The notes: generated by a model not told the origin, from the sequence alone. DNA of 64,000 nt from Sphingomonadales bacterium UBA2369 (GCA_002344055.1 DDTH01000011.1:1-64000), one strand, 5' to 3'; positions 42,909-52,853 are shown, counted from the stretch's first letter. Numbers and translations: made by a program.

Positions 42909-44167
42909 CGGACGCCACCATCGACAGCCTGGATCCGGCTGCGCACGCCGCGCCGGATGGCAGCGGCCAGGACCTGTTTTCGAAGTTCGACGCACTGATC
43001 GCGGAGCGGCAGGCGCTGCTTGACACCGGGGTCAAGGACCCGTTCGGACTCGTCATGGAAACGGTGCTCTCGCCCACAAGGGCGATCATCCAGGGCAAGG
43101 AGACGATCCTGCTCGGCACCTACAATTATATGGGCATGACCTTCGATCCGGACGTGATCGCGGCGGGCAAGAAGGCGCTCGACGAATATGGCTCCGGCAC
43201 CACCGGCAGCCGCGTCCTGAACGGCACCTATCAGGGCCATGCCGAGTGCGAGCAGGCGCTGAAGGATTTTTACGGCACGAAGCACGCGATGGTCTTTTCG
43301 ACCGGCTACCAGGCCAATCTGGGTCTGATGTCCACGATCGCGGGCAAGAAGGATTACATCATCCTCGACGCGGACAGCCACGCGTCCATCTATGACGGCT
43401 GCTTCCTGGGCGACGCGCAACTGGTCCGCTTCCGCCACAATAGCCTCGAGGACCTCGAGAAGAAATTGGGCCGCCTGCCGCCGGAAGCGGGCAAGCTGGT
43501 CGTGCTCGAAGGCGTCTATTCCATGCTCGGCGACATCGCGCCGCTGAAGGAAATGGTCGCCGTCGCCAAGAAATATGGCGCGATGATCGTCGTCGACGAA
43601 GCGCATGGCATGGGCTTTTTCGGCGAGAATGGCCGCGGCGTGTTCGAGGAAGCCGGGGTCGAGGCGGATGTCGATTTCGTCGTCGGCACTTTCTCCAAGA
43701 GCGTCGGCACGGTCGGCGGCTTCGTGGTTTCCAACCATCCGAAGTTCGAAGTGCTGCGGCTGGTCTGCCGTCCCTACGTCTTCACCGCCTCGCTGCCGCC
43801 GAGCGTCGTCGCCACCGCCGCGACCTCGATCCGCAAGCTGATGCATGCCGGCGACAAGCGCGCGCACCTTTGGAAAAACAGCAAGCGCCTGCACAAGGGC
43901 CTCACCGATCTGGGCTTCAAGCTGGCGACGGACGAGCCGCAATCCGCGATCATTGCCGTGCTGCTGCCCGATCAGCAGACCACTGTGGTGATGTGGCAGG
44001 CCCTGCTCGACAGCGGCCTATACGTGAACATGGCCCGTCCGCCCGCGACCCCGGCCGGCACCTATCTGCTGCGCTGCTCACTGTGCGCCGAGCATAGCGA
44101 CGAGGAAGTCGGCCAGATCATCGCCATGTTCGAAGCGGCCGGCAGGGCGATCGGCGTCATCGCCTGA
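42905..44167 (+). CDS. spt: serine palmitoyltransferase
   Basis: 420 residues, the same length as the S. paucimobilis enzyme. PLP lysine K265 (TFSKSVGTVGG), D231 and H234 (VVDEAHGMGF) and H159 (DADSHASIYDG) fall at exactly the positions known from that enzyme. It condenses serine with palmitoyl-thioester to 3-ketodihydrosphingosine, the first step of sphingolipid synthesis, in the cytoplasm. Coupled to its ACP. Confidence 0.97.
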   Translation: MTDATIDSLDPAAHAAPDGSGQDLFSKFDALIAERQALLDTGVKDPFGLVMETVLSPTRAIIQGKETILLGTYNYMGMTFDPDVIAAGKKALDEYGSGTTGSRVLNGTYQGHAECEQALKDFYGTKHAMVFSTGYQANLGLMSTIAGKKDYIILDADSHASIYDGCFLGDAQLVRFRHNSLEDLEKKLGRLPPEAGKLVVLEGVYSMLGDIAPLKEMVAVAKKYGAMIVVDEAHGMGFFGENGRGVFEEAGVEADVDFVVGTFSKSVGTVGGFVVSNHPKFEVLRLVCRPYVFTASLPPSVVATAATSIRKLMHAGDKRAHLWKNSKRLHKGLTDLGFKLATDEPQSAIIAVLLPDQQTTVVMWQALLDSGLYVNMARPPATPAGTYLLRCSLCAEHSDEEVGQIIAMFEAAGRAIGVIA

Positions 44168-44242
44168 CCGCCGCGCCGAAGCGCGTCCCCTGCGGGACGG
44201 GCCGCCTTTCCTCCCGGCATCGCATCCGGTAATCTGTCCATA

Positions 44243-46210
44243 ATGGCGGAGGAAGCGAGCGTGGCGGCGTCGGAGGCGCCGGACCCGTCCATCTGGCGCG
44301 GGCGCTGGATCAGTGCGCTTGCGCTTGTCGCCGCCATCATCCTCGTCGGCCTGCTCGGCATGGTCACCACGTCGCGCGAGAATCGCGACGCCGCGCTCGA
44401 ACTCGAACGCAATACTTACGAATCGATCCAGCTCGCGCGCAGCGTCGACGGCAGCATCGCCCGCGCCGAGGCGACGATGGGCCGCTACGTGCTCAATCCC
44501 GAAGGCGGTGGGGCGAGCCAATATGTGCTGGAATGGCGCGCTGCCTCGCGCCAGATTTCGCAGCTACACCAACTGGTGCGCAACGATGCAGCCCAGCTGC
44601 AACGCGTCGAGGAATTGCGCCGTCTGTTCAACCGGCGCGGTGAGGAGCTGAATGCCGCCGTGCGCGCCTCGGACCGGCGGACCGCCGACGATCTGACCGG
44701 CCTGGGCCTCTTCTACCGCGCCGCCCAGTCCGAAACGCTGGGGCAACTCGGCTCGCAACTGGACGCCATCGTCCGCGCCGGGCGGCAGACGCTGGGCGAG
44801 CGCGTCGCGGTCTCGCAGCAGGTCGCCGAAGCCACCGATCGTCTGACCCGCTGGCTTGGCTGGCTGGCTTTGTTCATCAGCGCGCTGGCCATCGCTTTGT
44901 CCTATTGGGCCTATCGCGCCTTCAACGAAGGCCGGATCGCGCGGCTGGAGGCCGATGTGCTGGAACAGGCGGTGCAGGCCCGCACCGGCGAACTGAGCGA
45001 AGCCTATCGGCAATTGCAGGCGGAATCGGCCGAACGGGAAGTTGCCGAGGAGAAGCTGCGCCAGGTGCAGAAAATGGAGGCGGTCGGCTCGCTGACCGGC
45101 GGCATCGCACATGATTTCAACAATATGCTGGCGGTCGTCGTCGGCGGCCTCGACCTCGCCAAGCGCAAGATCGACCGCGCCCCGGCCGAGGCGAGCCAGC
45201 ATATCGACAATGCGATGGAGGGCGCAACGCGCGCCGCGGCGCTGACCCGCCGCCTGCTCGCCTTCGCCCGCGCGGAGCCTTTGCTGCCCGAGGCTTTGGC
45301 CCCGGCAACCTTGGTCGAGGGCATGCGCGAACTGATCGACCGCACGATCGGCGAGCGGATTCGCATCAGCACTCGCCGGCCGGGCGACGACTGGCTGGTC
45401 TGGGCCGATCCGACGGGCCTGGAAAATGCGGTTCTGAACCTGTGCGTCAACGCTCGCGACGCGATGCCGGAGGGCGGCGACCTCATCATCGCCGTCGACA
45501 ATGTCCGCCTCCGGGCTGGCCAGGTCGGCGCGCTCGAGGCGGGCGATTATGCACGGATCAGCGTCAGCGACGAAGGCAGCGGCATCGCCCCGGAACATCT
45601 CGAGCGGGTGTTCGAGCCCTTCTTCACCACCAAGCCGGTGGGCAAGGGCACCGGCCTCGGCCTCAGCCAGATTTTCGGCTTCGCGCGTCAGTCCGGCGGC
45701 GATGTGACGATCGATTCCGCCGTCGGCGAGGGCACGACGGTCGCGATCCTGCTGCCGCGCGCGGCGGATGTCGCGGCGACTGCGCAGAGCATGGCGCCGG
45801 TATTGGCGGAGGATGCCGCCCCGCTGCCCAGCGCGCGCATTCTGGTCGTGGAGGACGATCCGCGAGTCAGCCGGTCTACGATGACCGCCCTCGCCGAACT
45901 GGGCCACGAACCGATCGCCGTGGCCAGCGGCCGCGAGGCGCTGGACCTGCTTGCGACCGATGCGGCCTTCGCGCTGGTCGTCACCGATGTCATGATGCCT
46001 GAAATGACCGGGATCGAACTCGCGCATGAACTGCGCGGCCTCTATCCGGCAATGCACATCCTGTTCGTGACCGGCTATGTCGGCGAAGCAGGCTCCATGG
46101 ACGAACTGTCCGGCGCCGATATCCTGCGCAAGCCCTTCACCGTCGCCCAGCTTTCGGGCGCCATCGCCCGCGCGCTCCCCCAGGATCATTATCGCGCCGC
46201 GGCCGAATAG
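44243..46210 (+). CDS. hybrid sensor histidine kinase
   Basis: 655 residues. Membrane helices at about 22-42 and 200-222 enclose a helical periplasmic/CHASE3-like sensor (about 45-195). The DHp box GSLTGGIAHDFNNMLAVVVG has the phospho-His. The HATPase domain has NAVLNLCVNARDAMPEGG and GKGTGLGLSQIFGFARQSGG. The C-terminal receiver (about 530-650) has VVEDDPRVSR, Asp in VVTDVMMPEMTG and K in ILRKPF. No separate response regulator gene is adjacent. Signal unknown. Confidence 0.93.
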   Translation: MAEEASVAASEAPDPSIWRGRWISALALVAAIILVGLLGMVTTSRENRDAALELERNTYESIQLARSVDGSIARAEATMGRYVLNPEGGGASQYVLEWRAASRQISQLHQLVRNDAAQLQRVEELRRLFNRRGEELNAAVRASDRRTADDLTGLGLFYRAAQSETLGQLGSQLDAIVRAGRQTLGERVAVSQQVAEATDRLTRWLGWLALFISALAIALSYWAYRAFNEGRIARLEADVLEQAVQARTGELSEAYRQLQAESAEREVAEEKLRQVQKMEAVGSLTGGIAHDFNNMLAVVVGGLDLAKRKIDRAPAEASQHIDNAMEGATRAAALTRRLLAFARAEPLLPEALAPATLVEGMRELIDRTIGERIRISTRRPGDDWLVWADPTGLENAVLNLCVNARDAMPEGGDLIIAVDNVRLRAGQVGALEAGDYARISVSDEGSGIAPEHLERVFEPFFTTKPVGKGTGLGLSQIFGFARQSGGDVTIDSAVGEGTTVAILLPRAADVAATAQSMAPVLAEDAAPLPSARILVVEDDPRVSRSTMTALAELGHEPIAVASGREALDLLATDAAFALVVTDVMMPEMTGIELAHELRGLYPAMHILFVTGYVGEAGSMDELSGADILRKPFTVAQLSGAIARALPQDHYRAAAE

Positions 46211-46298
46211 AGCACCGCCGCGCCTCCGGTTTTTCCGAATGACCGCGCGGGAGCGCCCCGCTATAGCCTGACCTCGGTTTTCCGGAGCCCAGCGACCC

Positions 46299-47531
46299 TT
46301 GCGCCTCGCCAACAGCATCGATTTCTACATCGCACGGAAGGTCTTCGTGCCCCTCGTCGCGACGCTCGTGCTCGCGGCGATGCTGCTGCTGCTCGAAAAA
46401 ATGCTCGGCCTCTTCGACTTCGTGGTCACCGAAGGCGGACCGCTAAGCGTCGTGTTCCGCATGCTGGCCAACCTGATCCCGGAATATGCGGGTCTTGCCG
46501 TACCGCTCGGGCTGATGATGGGGACGCTTCTCGCCTTCCGGAATCTGGCTTTGTCGTCGGAGCTGGACGCGATGCGTTCGGTCGGGCTTGGCTATGGCCG
46601 CCTGCTGCGCGTGCCCTTCGTCTTCATGGCTGCTCTGATGGCGCTCAACTTCACCATCGTCGGCTTCATCCAGCCACGCGCGGAATATGAATATCAGCGC
46701 CTCGAATTCGAACTGCGCTCCGGTGCGCTCGGCGCCTCGATCCAGGTCGGCGAATTCACCAAGCTCGGCGAAGACCTCACCCTGCGCGTCGAGGATAGCG
46801 AGAATGGCGGGCGCAAGCTGCACGGCGTCTTCCTGCGGGTCGAAACGAGCGCCGGCCTGAAGGTCACCGCCACCGCGGACGAGGGCCAGTTCCTGCGCAC
46901 CGACGATCCCGACGTCATCCTGCTGCGGCTGATCAATGGCCGGCTGGTGCACGAGGAACGCGACTTCGCCGTCCCCCGCGTGCTCAGCTTCGCTACCCAC
47001 GATCTGCCGGTGAACCTCCCCGCGGTCGAAGCCTTTCGCGCCCGGGGCGTCAGCGAGGAGGAATTGAACTTCGTCGAATTGTTCAAGGCGAATGCGGACG
47101 CCACAACGCCGGAAGAAACGCGGCTCAAGACCGAAGCCAATTTCCACTACCGGCTGGCCGAAGTCCTGATCATGTTCTTCCTGCCCTTCCTGGCGGTCGC
47201 GCTGGCAGTGCCGCCCAAGCGGAGCACTTCCGGCCTCGGCATGTTCGTCGGCGTCGTGTTCGTCGTCGCGGTCCACAAACTGTTCCAATATGGCGAACGG
47301 ACCAGTGCGATCGGCATCGGCAGCCCTTATCTCACCATCTGGGTGCCGTTCGTGATCGTGATCGCGGTGATCATGTGGATGTACTGGACACTGGCGCACA
47401 AGCCGGGCGGGCAGCCGATCGGCGCGCTCGAGCGCGTCTTCGCCAAGCTCGCCAAGACCGTGTCGAAGCTTACTGGCGCCGAGCGGCGCAAGAACAAGCG
47501 CATCCTCGCGGCGACGACACCGGCAGAGTGA
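46299..47531 (+). CDS. lptF: LPS-export permease LptF
   Basis: 410 residues from a TTG. LptF/YjgP family: N-terminal helices (IDFYIARKVFVPLVATLVLA), a central periplasmic beta domain (about 125-280) and three C-terminal helices (LAEVLIMFFLPFLAVALAVP). It works with LptG and LptB2 to lift lipid from the inner membrane. In sphingomonads that carry glycosphingolipid in place of LPS, the cargo may differ. Confidence 0.92.
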   Translation: MRLANSIDFYIARKVFVPLVATLVLAAMLLLLEKMLGLFDFVVTEGGPLSVVFRMLANLIPEYAGLAVPLGLMMGTLLAFRNLALSSELDAMRSVGLGYGRLLRVPFVFMAALMALNFTIVGFIQPRAEYEYQRLEFELRSGALGASIQVGEFTKLGEDLTLRVEDSENGGRKLHGVFLRVETSAGLKVTATADEGQFLRTDDPDVILLRLINGRLVHEERDFAVPRVLSFATHDLPVNLPAVEAFRARGVSEEELNFVELFKANADATTPEETRLKTEANFHYRLAEVLIMFFLPFLAVALAVPPKRSTSGLGMFVGVVFVVAVHKLFQYGERTSAIGIGSPYLTIWVPFVIVIAVIMWMYWTLAHKPGGQPIGALERVFAKLAKTVSKLTGAERRKNKRILAATTPAE

Positions 47532-47541
47532 CGCGGCCCGC

Positions 47542-48639
47542 ATGATCAGCCTCAACTTCCTGCCCTCGCGGCGCATCGCCTGGTATCTGGCGTGGAGCTT
47601 CCTGAAGGCCAGCTTCGCCGTGCTGATCGGCCTCGTCGTGATCCTGGCGATGCTCGATCTGCTGGGCAATTCGGGCCGTATTCTGGCCCAGCCCGGCAAT
47701 GATCAGAGCCATTTATGGCTCTACGTGTCCCTGCGCGTGCCGCAGCTCATCCAGCAATTCCTGCCCTTCGCGCTCTTGCTCGGCACGCTCATCACCTTCG
47801 CGTCGATGAATCAGCATAGCGAGATCATCTCGATGAAGGCCGCGGGCATTTCCGCGCACCAGATCATCGCGCCTTTGATCCTCGCCAGCCTGGTCGTGGC
47901 CGGCGCGCATTTCGTCTTCAACGAGCGCATCGTCACCCGCGCCACCGCGACGTTGAACGCCTGGGCGGACGTGAAATATGCTGCCGTGCCTGAAGACAGC
48001 GGCGTGCAGACCAACATCTGGGTGCGGGTCGGCGACGATCTGATCCACGCCCGGCAGGTCAGCGGCACCGGCAATGACACCCGGCTGCAAGGCGTGACGA
48101 TCTACGACCGCACCGGCGGCACGCTGACCGGCATCCTGGAGGCGCAGCATGGCCGCTTCGCCAATCCGGGCTGGGAGCTGACCGACACCAAGCGCTTCGA
48201 CGTCGAGACCAACAATGTCGCCACTGCGCCTAGCCTGACGGTGGCGCCGGAGGTCGATCCGGTCCAGTTCACCCTGTCCGAGGTTGATGCTGACGAACAG
48301 GATTTCTGGCAGCTGCGTCGCTCGATCGACGAACTGGAAGCCGCCGGCCGGCCGGTTCGCTCGGCGGAATCCTCCTGGTGGCACAAGATTTCTGGCCCGC
48401 TGTCGAGCACGTTGATGCCCCTGCTCGCCGCGATCGCTGCCTTCGGCCTCGCCCGCTCGGGCCAGCTGTTCCTCCGCGCCGTCGTCGGCATGGGGCTCGG
48501 CTTCTCCTATTTCGTCGCCGATAATTTCGCACTCGCGATGGGCAATTTCGGCGCCTACCCGCCCTTCATGGCCGCGTGGGGACCCTTCTTCCTGTTCCTG
48601 CTGATCGGCGAAGCGGTGCTGGTCCGCAGCGAGGAGTAG
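47542..48639 (+). CDS. lptG: LPS-export permease LptG
   Basis: 365 residues, ten bases after lptF. Helices near 15-45, 62-80 and 95-115 at the N-terminus (LIGLVVILAMLDLLGNSGRI), a periplasmic domain (about 130-265), and C-terminal helices (LSSTLMPLLAAIAAFGLARS, VVGMGLGFSYFVADNFALAM). Usual size for YjgQ/LptG. Confidence 0.92.
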   Translation: MISLNFLPSRRIAWYLAWSFLKASFAVLIGLVVILAMLDLLGNSGRILAQPGNDQSHLWLYVSLRVPQLIQQFLPFALLLGTLITFASMNQHSEIISMKAAGISAHQIIAPLILASLVVAGAHFVFNERIVTRATATLNAWADVKYAAVPEDSGVQTNIWVRVGDDLIHARQVSGTGNDTRLQGVTIYDRTGGTLTGILEAQHGRFANPGWELTDTKRFDVETNNVATAPSLTVAPEVDPVQFTLSEVDADEQDFWQLRRSIDELEAAGRPVRSAESSWWHKISGPLSSTLMPLLAAIAAFGLARSGQLFLRAVVGMGLGFSYFVADNFALAMGNFGAYPPFMAAWGPFFLFLLIGEAVLVRSEE

Positions 48640-48646
48640 AACGCTC

Positions 48647-49750
48647 TTAACGGCGCCCCATGGTGCTGGCGCTGAGCCGGGCGACCAGGACCGGCAGCCC
48701 CTTGTAATTGCCCTTGTGATAGGGCGAATCCGCATCCAGCGCAGCGGTGATACGGCGGTGGGCGGTGCCGAGCGCATGATAGGGCAGGCCCGGCAACAGA
48801 TGGTGCAGCGCGTGATAGCGCAAGCCGACCGGCGCCCACAGCATCGGCAACAGGGCCGGCGGCGGCACGTTGACCGAGTCCAGATATTGCGCGGTCACGC
48901 TCATCGGCTCGCCCTCATTCTCCCACAGATGGGCGACGAGCGTCCGCACCTGGTTGGTGACCGCGAGCAATGAAGTGACGGCCAGGAAGATCAGGAACGC
49001 GTGCAGCGGGATGATCCCCGTCGCGGTCAGCGCAATCATCGCGATTGCATAGATGCTCGCTGCGGCCTCCAGCCGGTGCCACAGCCTGCGCTCCACGCCC
49101 TCGGGCGAGCGGCGGCGGAAGGACGGATTGATCTGCAACCCCGAATAGCGCTCGACCACGATCCTGCGCAGCCCCGGCACCACCACCGACAGCGGCGTCA
49201 GCACCGCATAGCGCAGCAGCAACGCGATCGGCGCCAGCGCGGCTACCAGGATGAACACCGGCAGGGTCCACCATTTCATCAGCGCCAGCGGCAGATATTC
49301 GGGGTCTTCGACCGTGCCGTAGCGGGTCTTGGCGTGGTGCAGATTGTGCACGCCCTCATACATGAAGCTAGGCGTCAGCAGCGGAATGCCGACCAACAAA
49401 TTCCAGCCGAGCCGGAAGCCCGGCACCGCGGCATGCTTGATATGGGTGAGCTCGTGGATGAAGCTCTCCGCCCGATAGAGCGCCAGCGCGGACACCAGAC
49501 CGGCGGCCAACGCCCAGCCGAGCGACGGCGCCAGGATCGCCGCCACCAGCGCGCCATAGCCGATCAATGCCGAAGCGATCATGTCCGACCAGTAAATTGC
49601 GGGCTTCGGCTTGTTCAGGTCGCGCGTCAGGTCGGCCGCCGCCTTCAGCATGGCCTTGTCCTCGGCCGCCCGCACCTTCGCGGGCGCAGCCGCCGGCGCG
49701 GCGCTGCCGCCGCGTTCCACTGTGATCACATTGTCCATCGGGGTGGCCAT
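48647..49750 (-). CDS. membrane fatty acid desaturase
   Basis: 367 residues from ATG 49750 (ATG 49738 also possible). Three His boxes: HELTHIKH, HNLHHAK and HALHHLLPGLPYH, interleaved with four to six membrane helices. Integral di-iron desaturase/hydroxylase; substrate could be a fatty acid, sphingoid base or carotenoid-type lipid. Convergent with lptG (7 bases apart) and divergent from the GNAT-family gene. Confidence 0.88.
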   Translation of the reverse strand: MATPMDNVITVERGGSAAPAAAPAKVRAAEDKAMLKAAADLTRDLNKPKPAIYWSDMIASALIGYGALVAAILAPSLGWALAAGLVSALALYRAESFIHELTHIKHAAVPGFRLGWNLLVGIPLLTPSFMYEGVHNLHHAKTRYGTVEDPEYLPLALMKWWTLPVFILVAALAPIALLLRYAVLTPLSVVVPGLRRIVVERYSGLQINPSFRRRSPEGVERRLWHRLEAAASIYAIAMIALTATGIIPLHAFLIFLAVTSLLAVTNQVRTLVAHLWENEGEPMSVTAQYLDSVNVPPPALLPMLWAPVGLRYHALHHLLPGLPYHALGTAHRRITAALDADSPYHKGNYKGLPVLVARLSASTMGRR

Positions 49751-49841
49751 TGCCGGAATATAGTGGCGAGACGGGGGCAAACCAAATGCGCCGCGAAGTT
49801 TGGCGTTTGGAAGTCGGCTCTTCCCGGCTAGGAAATGCGCG

Positions 49842-50984
49842 ATGTCCAACACCGCCCTGACGATCACCCCCGTGCGCACCAAGGCCGACAAGAAGGCCTT
49901 CGTCGAGCTGCAATACCGGCTGAATCGCGACGATCCGAACTGGGTGCCGCCTTTGTGGAGCGAGGCGGTAGCGTTGATCACGCCGGGCAAGAATCCCTGG
50001 TTCGAACATGCCGAGGCGGAGCTGTTCCTGGCCCGCCGCGACGGCCGCGTGGTCGGGCGCGTCTCCGGCCAGGTGGACCAGTTGGTGTTGGAGCATATGG
50101 GCGCGGGCACCGGCCAATGGGGCATGTTCGAGGCGGAGGACGAAGCCACCGGCCACGCTTTGATCGCCGCTGCCGAGGATTGGCTGCGCGGCAAGGGGAT
50201 GACCCGGTCGCTCGGGCCCTTCTCGCTCGGCATCTGGGACGAGCCGGGCCTGCTCGTGCAGGGCCACGATCATCCGCCGATGGTGATGATGGGCCACAAC
50301 CGGGCGCATTATCAGGGCTGGATCGAGGCCGCGGGCTATGCACAAGTCAAGGATCTCTACACCTATGACATGGCCGTGCAGGTCCCCTTCCCGCCGCTGG
50401 TGCAACGCATCGTCGAGAGCGGCCGAAAGAATGCCCGCATCACCATCCGCAACATCGACAAGAGCCGGTTCGACGAGGAAGCTGCGCTGATCCTGACGAT
50501 CCTCAACGATGCCTGGGGCGACAATTGGGGCTTCATACCGCTCACCGACAGCGAGATCGCCTTCGCCGGCAAGAAATTGAAGCCGATCGTGATCGAGGAC
50601 ATGATCCGCATCGCCGAGCTGGATGGCGAACCGGTCGCCTTCATGATGGCACTGCCGAACCTCAATCTGCTGTTGAAGAAATTGAACGGTCGGCTGTTTC
50701 CGTTCGGCTGGGCGCGCCTGCTTTGGTGGCTGCGGGGCAAGAGATTCGACGAGGCCCGCGTGCCGCTGATGGGCGTGGTCCGCCGTCTGCAGGCCAGCCG
50801 CATTGCCAGCCAATTGGCCTTCATGCTGATCGGCACGATCCACGCCGAAGCAGGACCGAAATTTCACATCCGGCGCGGCGAAGTCGGCTGGGTGCTGGAC
50901 GACAATGAAGGCATGAAGTCGATTGCCAAGGCGATCGACGCGAAGTTGAACCGGGTTTATCGCATCTACGAGAAGGAACTCTGA
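49842..50984 (+). CDS. GNAT-family acyltransferase, candidate bacterial ceramide synthase (bCerS-like)
   Basis: 380 residues. The N-terminal part (PVRTKADKKAFVELQYRLNR, PFFEHAEAE-like NPWFEHAEAELFLARRDGRV) and the C-terminal half (PVAFMMALPNLNLLLKKLNG) belong to a long GNAT-type family often called 'dATP pyrophosphohydrolase' by automatic annotation. In Caulobacter the enzyme that N-acylates the sphingoid base (bCerS) is a GNAT-type protein in the sphingolipid locus. Proximity to spt, ACP and the CerR-like gene supports this assignment, which rests on context. Confidence 0.65.
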   Translation: MSNTALTITPVRTKADKKAFVELQYRLNRDDPNWVPPLWSEAVALITPGKNPWFEHAEAELFLARRDGRVVGRVSGQVDQLVLEHMGAGTGQWGMFEAEDEATGHALIAAAEDWLRGKGMTRSLGPFSLGIWDEPGLLVQGHDHPPMVMMGHNRAHYQGWIEAAGYAQVKDLYTYDMAVQVPFPPLVQRIVESGRKNARITIRNIDKSRFDEEAALILTILNDAWGDNWGFIPLTDSEIAFAGKKLKPIVIEDMIRIAELDGEPVAFMMALPNLNLLLKKLNGRLFPFGWARLLWWLRGKRFDEARVPLMGVVRRLQASRIASQLAFMLIGTIHAEAGPKFHIRRGEVGWVLDDNEGMKSIAKAIDAKLNRVYRIYEKEL

Positions 50985-50987
50985 GCG

Positions 50988-51452
50988 ATGCGCGTGGGAT
51001 TGGTGCTGACCGCCGCGATACTGACGCTCGGCGCCTGCAATGCGGGCGATCCGCCGCCGGCCGACGGACCGGCGGTGTCAAACATTGCGGGCAAGACGAC
51101 CGGCCCGCCGCAGACCGCGAATGGCCAGCAACCCACCCTGACCAGAGTCGATGAGGTCGAGTTCCAGTCTCCGGCAGAGCCTGTCGCGGCGGCGAATCCC
51201 AATGCCGTGACGCGAGCCTGGTTCGCCGGGCGCTGGACCGACACGGGCGATTGCGCCCAGGCGGGCGAATTCGGCGCGAACGGCATGTATCTGCTCGCCG
51301 ACGGTACGCGCGGAATGTGGAACATCGTCGATGGCAGGCTGATCGTGCAGCATGCCGCCGGACGCGGTTCGGTCGCCGTCCGCAAGGTCGACGAGCACCA
51401 TGTCGAAGTGGTGAATGACGACGGCTCGATCGGCCGCTCGGCGCGCTGCTGA
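50988..51452 (+). CDS. small lipoprotein (GxW / DGT beta-domain family)
   Basis: 154 residues. Lipoprotein signal MRVGLVLTAAILTLGACNAG. The mature domain has WFAGRWTDTGDCAQ, LLADGTRGMWNIVDGRLIV and a C-terminal Cys, the same layout as three other lipoproteins in the next 3.3 kb. Starts three bases after the GNAT-family stop, so co-transcribed. Function unknown. Confidence 0.72.
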   Translation: MRVGLVLTAAILTLGACNAGDPPPADGPAVSNIAGKTTGPPQTANGQQPTLTRVDEVEFQSPAEPVAAANPNAVTRAWFAGRWTDTGDCAQAGEFGANGMYLLADGTRGMWNIVDGRLIVQHAAGRGSVAVRKVDEHHVEVVNDDGSIGRSARC

Positions 51453-51477
51453 ATCTGGAAGGGAGTCAGCCGGAAGA

Positions 51478-52260
51478 TCAAAGATCGGCGAGCGTGACCC
51501 AGGTCGGTGCATGATCGCTGGCCTTCTCCCGGCCGCGATAATCCTTGTCGACGCCGGCATCGAGCAGACGGTCGGCCGCTGACGGGCTGAGCAGCAGATG
51601 ATCGATGCGGAAGCCCGCGTCGCGCCGCCAGGCACCCGCCTGATAGTCCCAGAACGTATATTGCGGCCCGTCCGGGTGCCGTGCGCGGATCGCGTCGGTC
51701 CAGCCCTGATAGAGCAGGGTGCGGAACGCCGCTTGGCTCTCCGGCTGCATCAAAGCGTCATCCGCCATCGCCCGAACGGAAAACACGTCTTCCGTCGTGT
51801 TGGTCGGAATAACATTGTAATCGCCCGCCAGCACGACCGGGATTTCCTCCGCGAGCAGACCGGCGGCATGCAAACGAAGACGCTCCAGCCAGGCGAGCTT
51901 GTACGCGAACTTCTCCGTCCCGACCGGATTGCCGTTGGGCAGATAGATGGACGCGACGACGACGCCGTTCACCTCGGCTTCGACATAGCGGCTCTGCACA
52001 TCCTCAGGGTCGCCGGGCAGCCCGATGCGGCGCTCGACAGGTTCCACGCCCCGGGCAAGGATCGCGACGCCGTTGAAACCCTTTTGACCGTGCCAGAGCG
52101 CGCCATAGCCGGCCGCCTCGATCTCCTTGCGCGGCAGATTCTCCTCGGCGGACTTCAATTCCTGGCAACAGACCACGTCGGGCTGCTGCTCGCCCAGATA
52201 TTCGAGCAGCCGCTCCAGCCGCGCACGGATGCCGTTCAGATTGTAGCTGACGATCTTCAC
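51478..52260 (-). CDS. xth: exodeoxyribonuclease III
   Basis: 260 residues from GTG 52260 (VKIVSYNLNGIRARLERLLE); readings further upstream lack homology. Family motifs: DVVCCQELKSAEENLP, YLPNGNPVGTEKFAYKLAWL, LAGDYNVIPT, FRIDHLLLSP and KASDHAPTWVTL supply the metal and catalytic residues. AP endonuclease/3' exonuclease in base-excision repair. Confidence 0.95.
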   Translation of the reverse strand: MKIVSYNLNGIRARLERLLEYLGEQQPDVVCCQELKSAEENLPRKEIEAAGYGALWHGQKGFNGVAILARGVEPVERRIGLPGDPEDVQSRYVEAEVNGVVVASIYLPNGNPVGTEKFAYKLAWLERLRLHAAGLLAEEIPVVLAGDYNVIPTNTTEDVFSVRAMADDALMQPESQAAFRTLLYQGWTDAIRARHPDGPQYTFWDYQAGAWRRDAGFRIDHLLLSPSAADRLLDAGVDKDYRGREKASDHAPTWVTLADL

Positions 52261-52387
52261 CCGGACCGGATAGCGCCGCGCTCCGCTTCGGGCCAGCCTC
52301 CGCGTGACGGTCCCGCTTGCACCTCCGCAGGTTTGCGCACACGGTCCGCGCCGCCCGCAAATGGCGGCAAGCTGAAGGAAGGATTGA

Positions 52388-52846
52388 ATGAAGAAGATCA
52401 CGATGCCGGCCGCCCTTTCGGCCATCGCCTTGCTGGCGGCCTGCAACAGCGGCGCGGCAAACAATGCAGCCCCGGCGAATGCTGCGGGAGCAACGAACAC
52501 CGCCGCCGCCGGCAACGCCAGCTCCGCGGCGCCCGCTCCGGCTGCGCCGCCGACGGCCACCGGCAGCGTCGATCAGGCCTTCGTCACCGGTCACTGGTCG
52601 CCCAGCCCGGCCTGCGACGAGACGATCAGCTTCGAAGCGGACGGCACCGCGCGCGTCAGCGACGATCCGCGTCCGGGCCGCTGGGCGCTGTCGGGCGATA
52701 CTCTGACGGTGTCGCCGCCGGACGGGGCGCCGCAGCCCGCGCAGGTCGCGCGCGCCGGTGACAATCTGGTCGCCACGCAGGCCGGTGGGCGGCCGATGAC
52801 GCTGAACCGCTGCGAGGCACCGGCCCCACAGCAGAATAAGGGCTGA
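52388..52846 (+). CDS. small lipoprotein, paralogue of 50988, 53279 and 53946
   Basis: 152 residues. Signal ALSAIALLAACNSGAANNAA, an Ala/Asn/Pro-rich spacer, then HWSPSPACDETISFEADGTA, GRWALSGDTLTVSPPDG and a C-terminal Cys. The spacing of Cys, DGT, GxW and GD.L repeats that of its neighbours. Followed by a strong terminator. Function unknown. Confidence 0.72.
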   Translation: MKKITMPAALSAIALLAACNSGAANNAAPANAAGATNTAAAGNASSAAPAPAAPPTATGSVDQAFVTGHWSPSPACDETISFEADGTARVSDDPRPGRWALSGDTLTVSPPDGAPQPAQVARAGDNLVATQAGGRPMTLNRCEAPAPQQNKG

Positions 52847-52853
52847 CATGAAA

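Noticed and set aside
44168..44242. Terminator hairpin after spt (CGTCCC...GGGACG)
   Set aside because: Only a 6-bp stem with no T-run.
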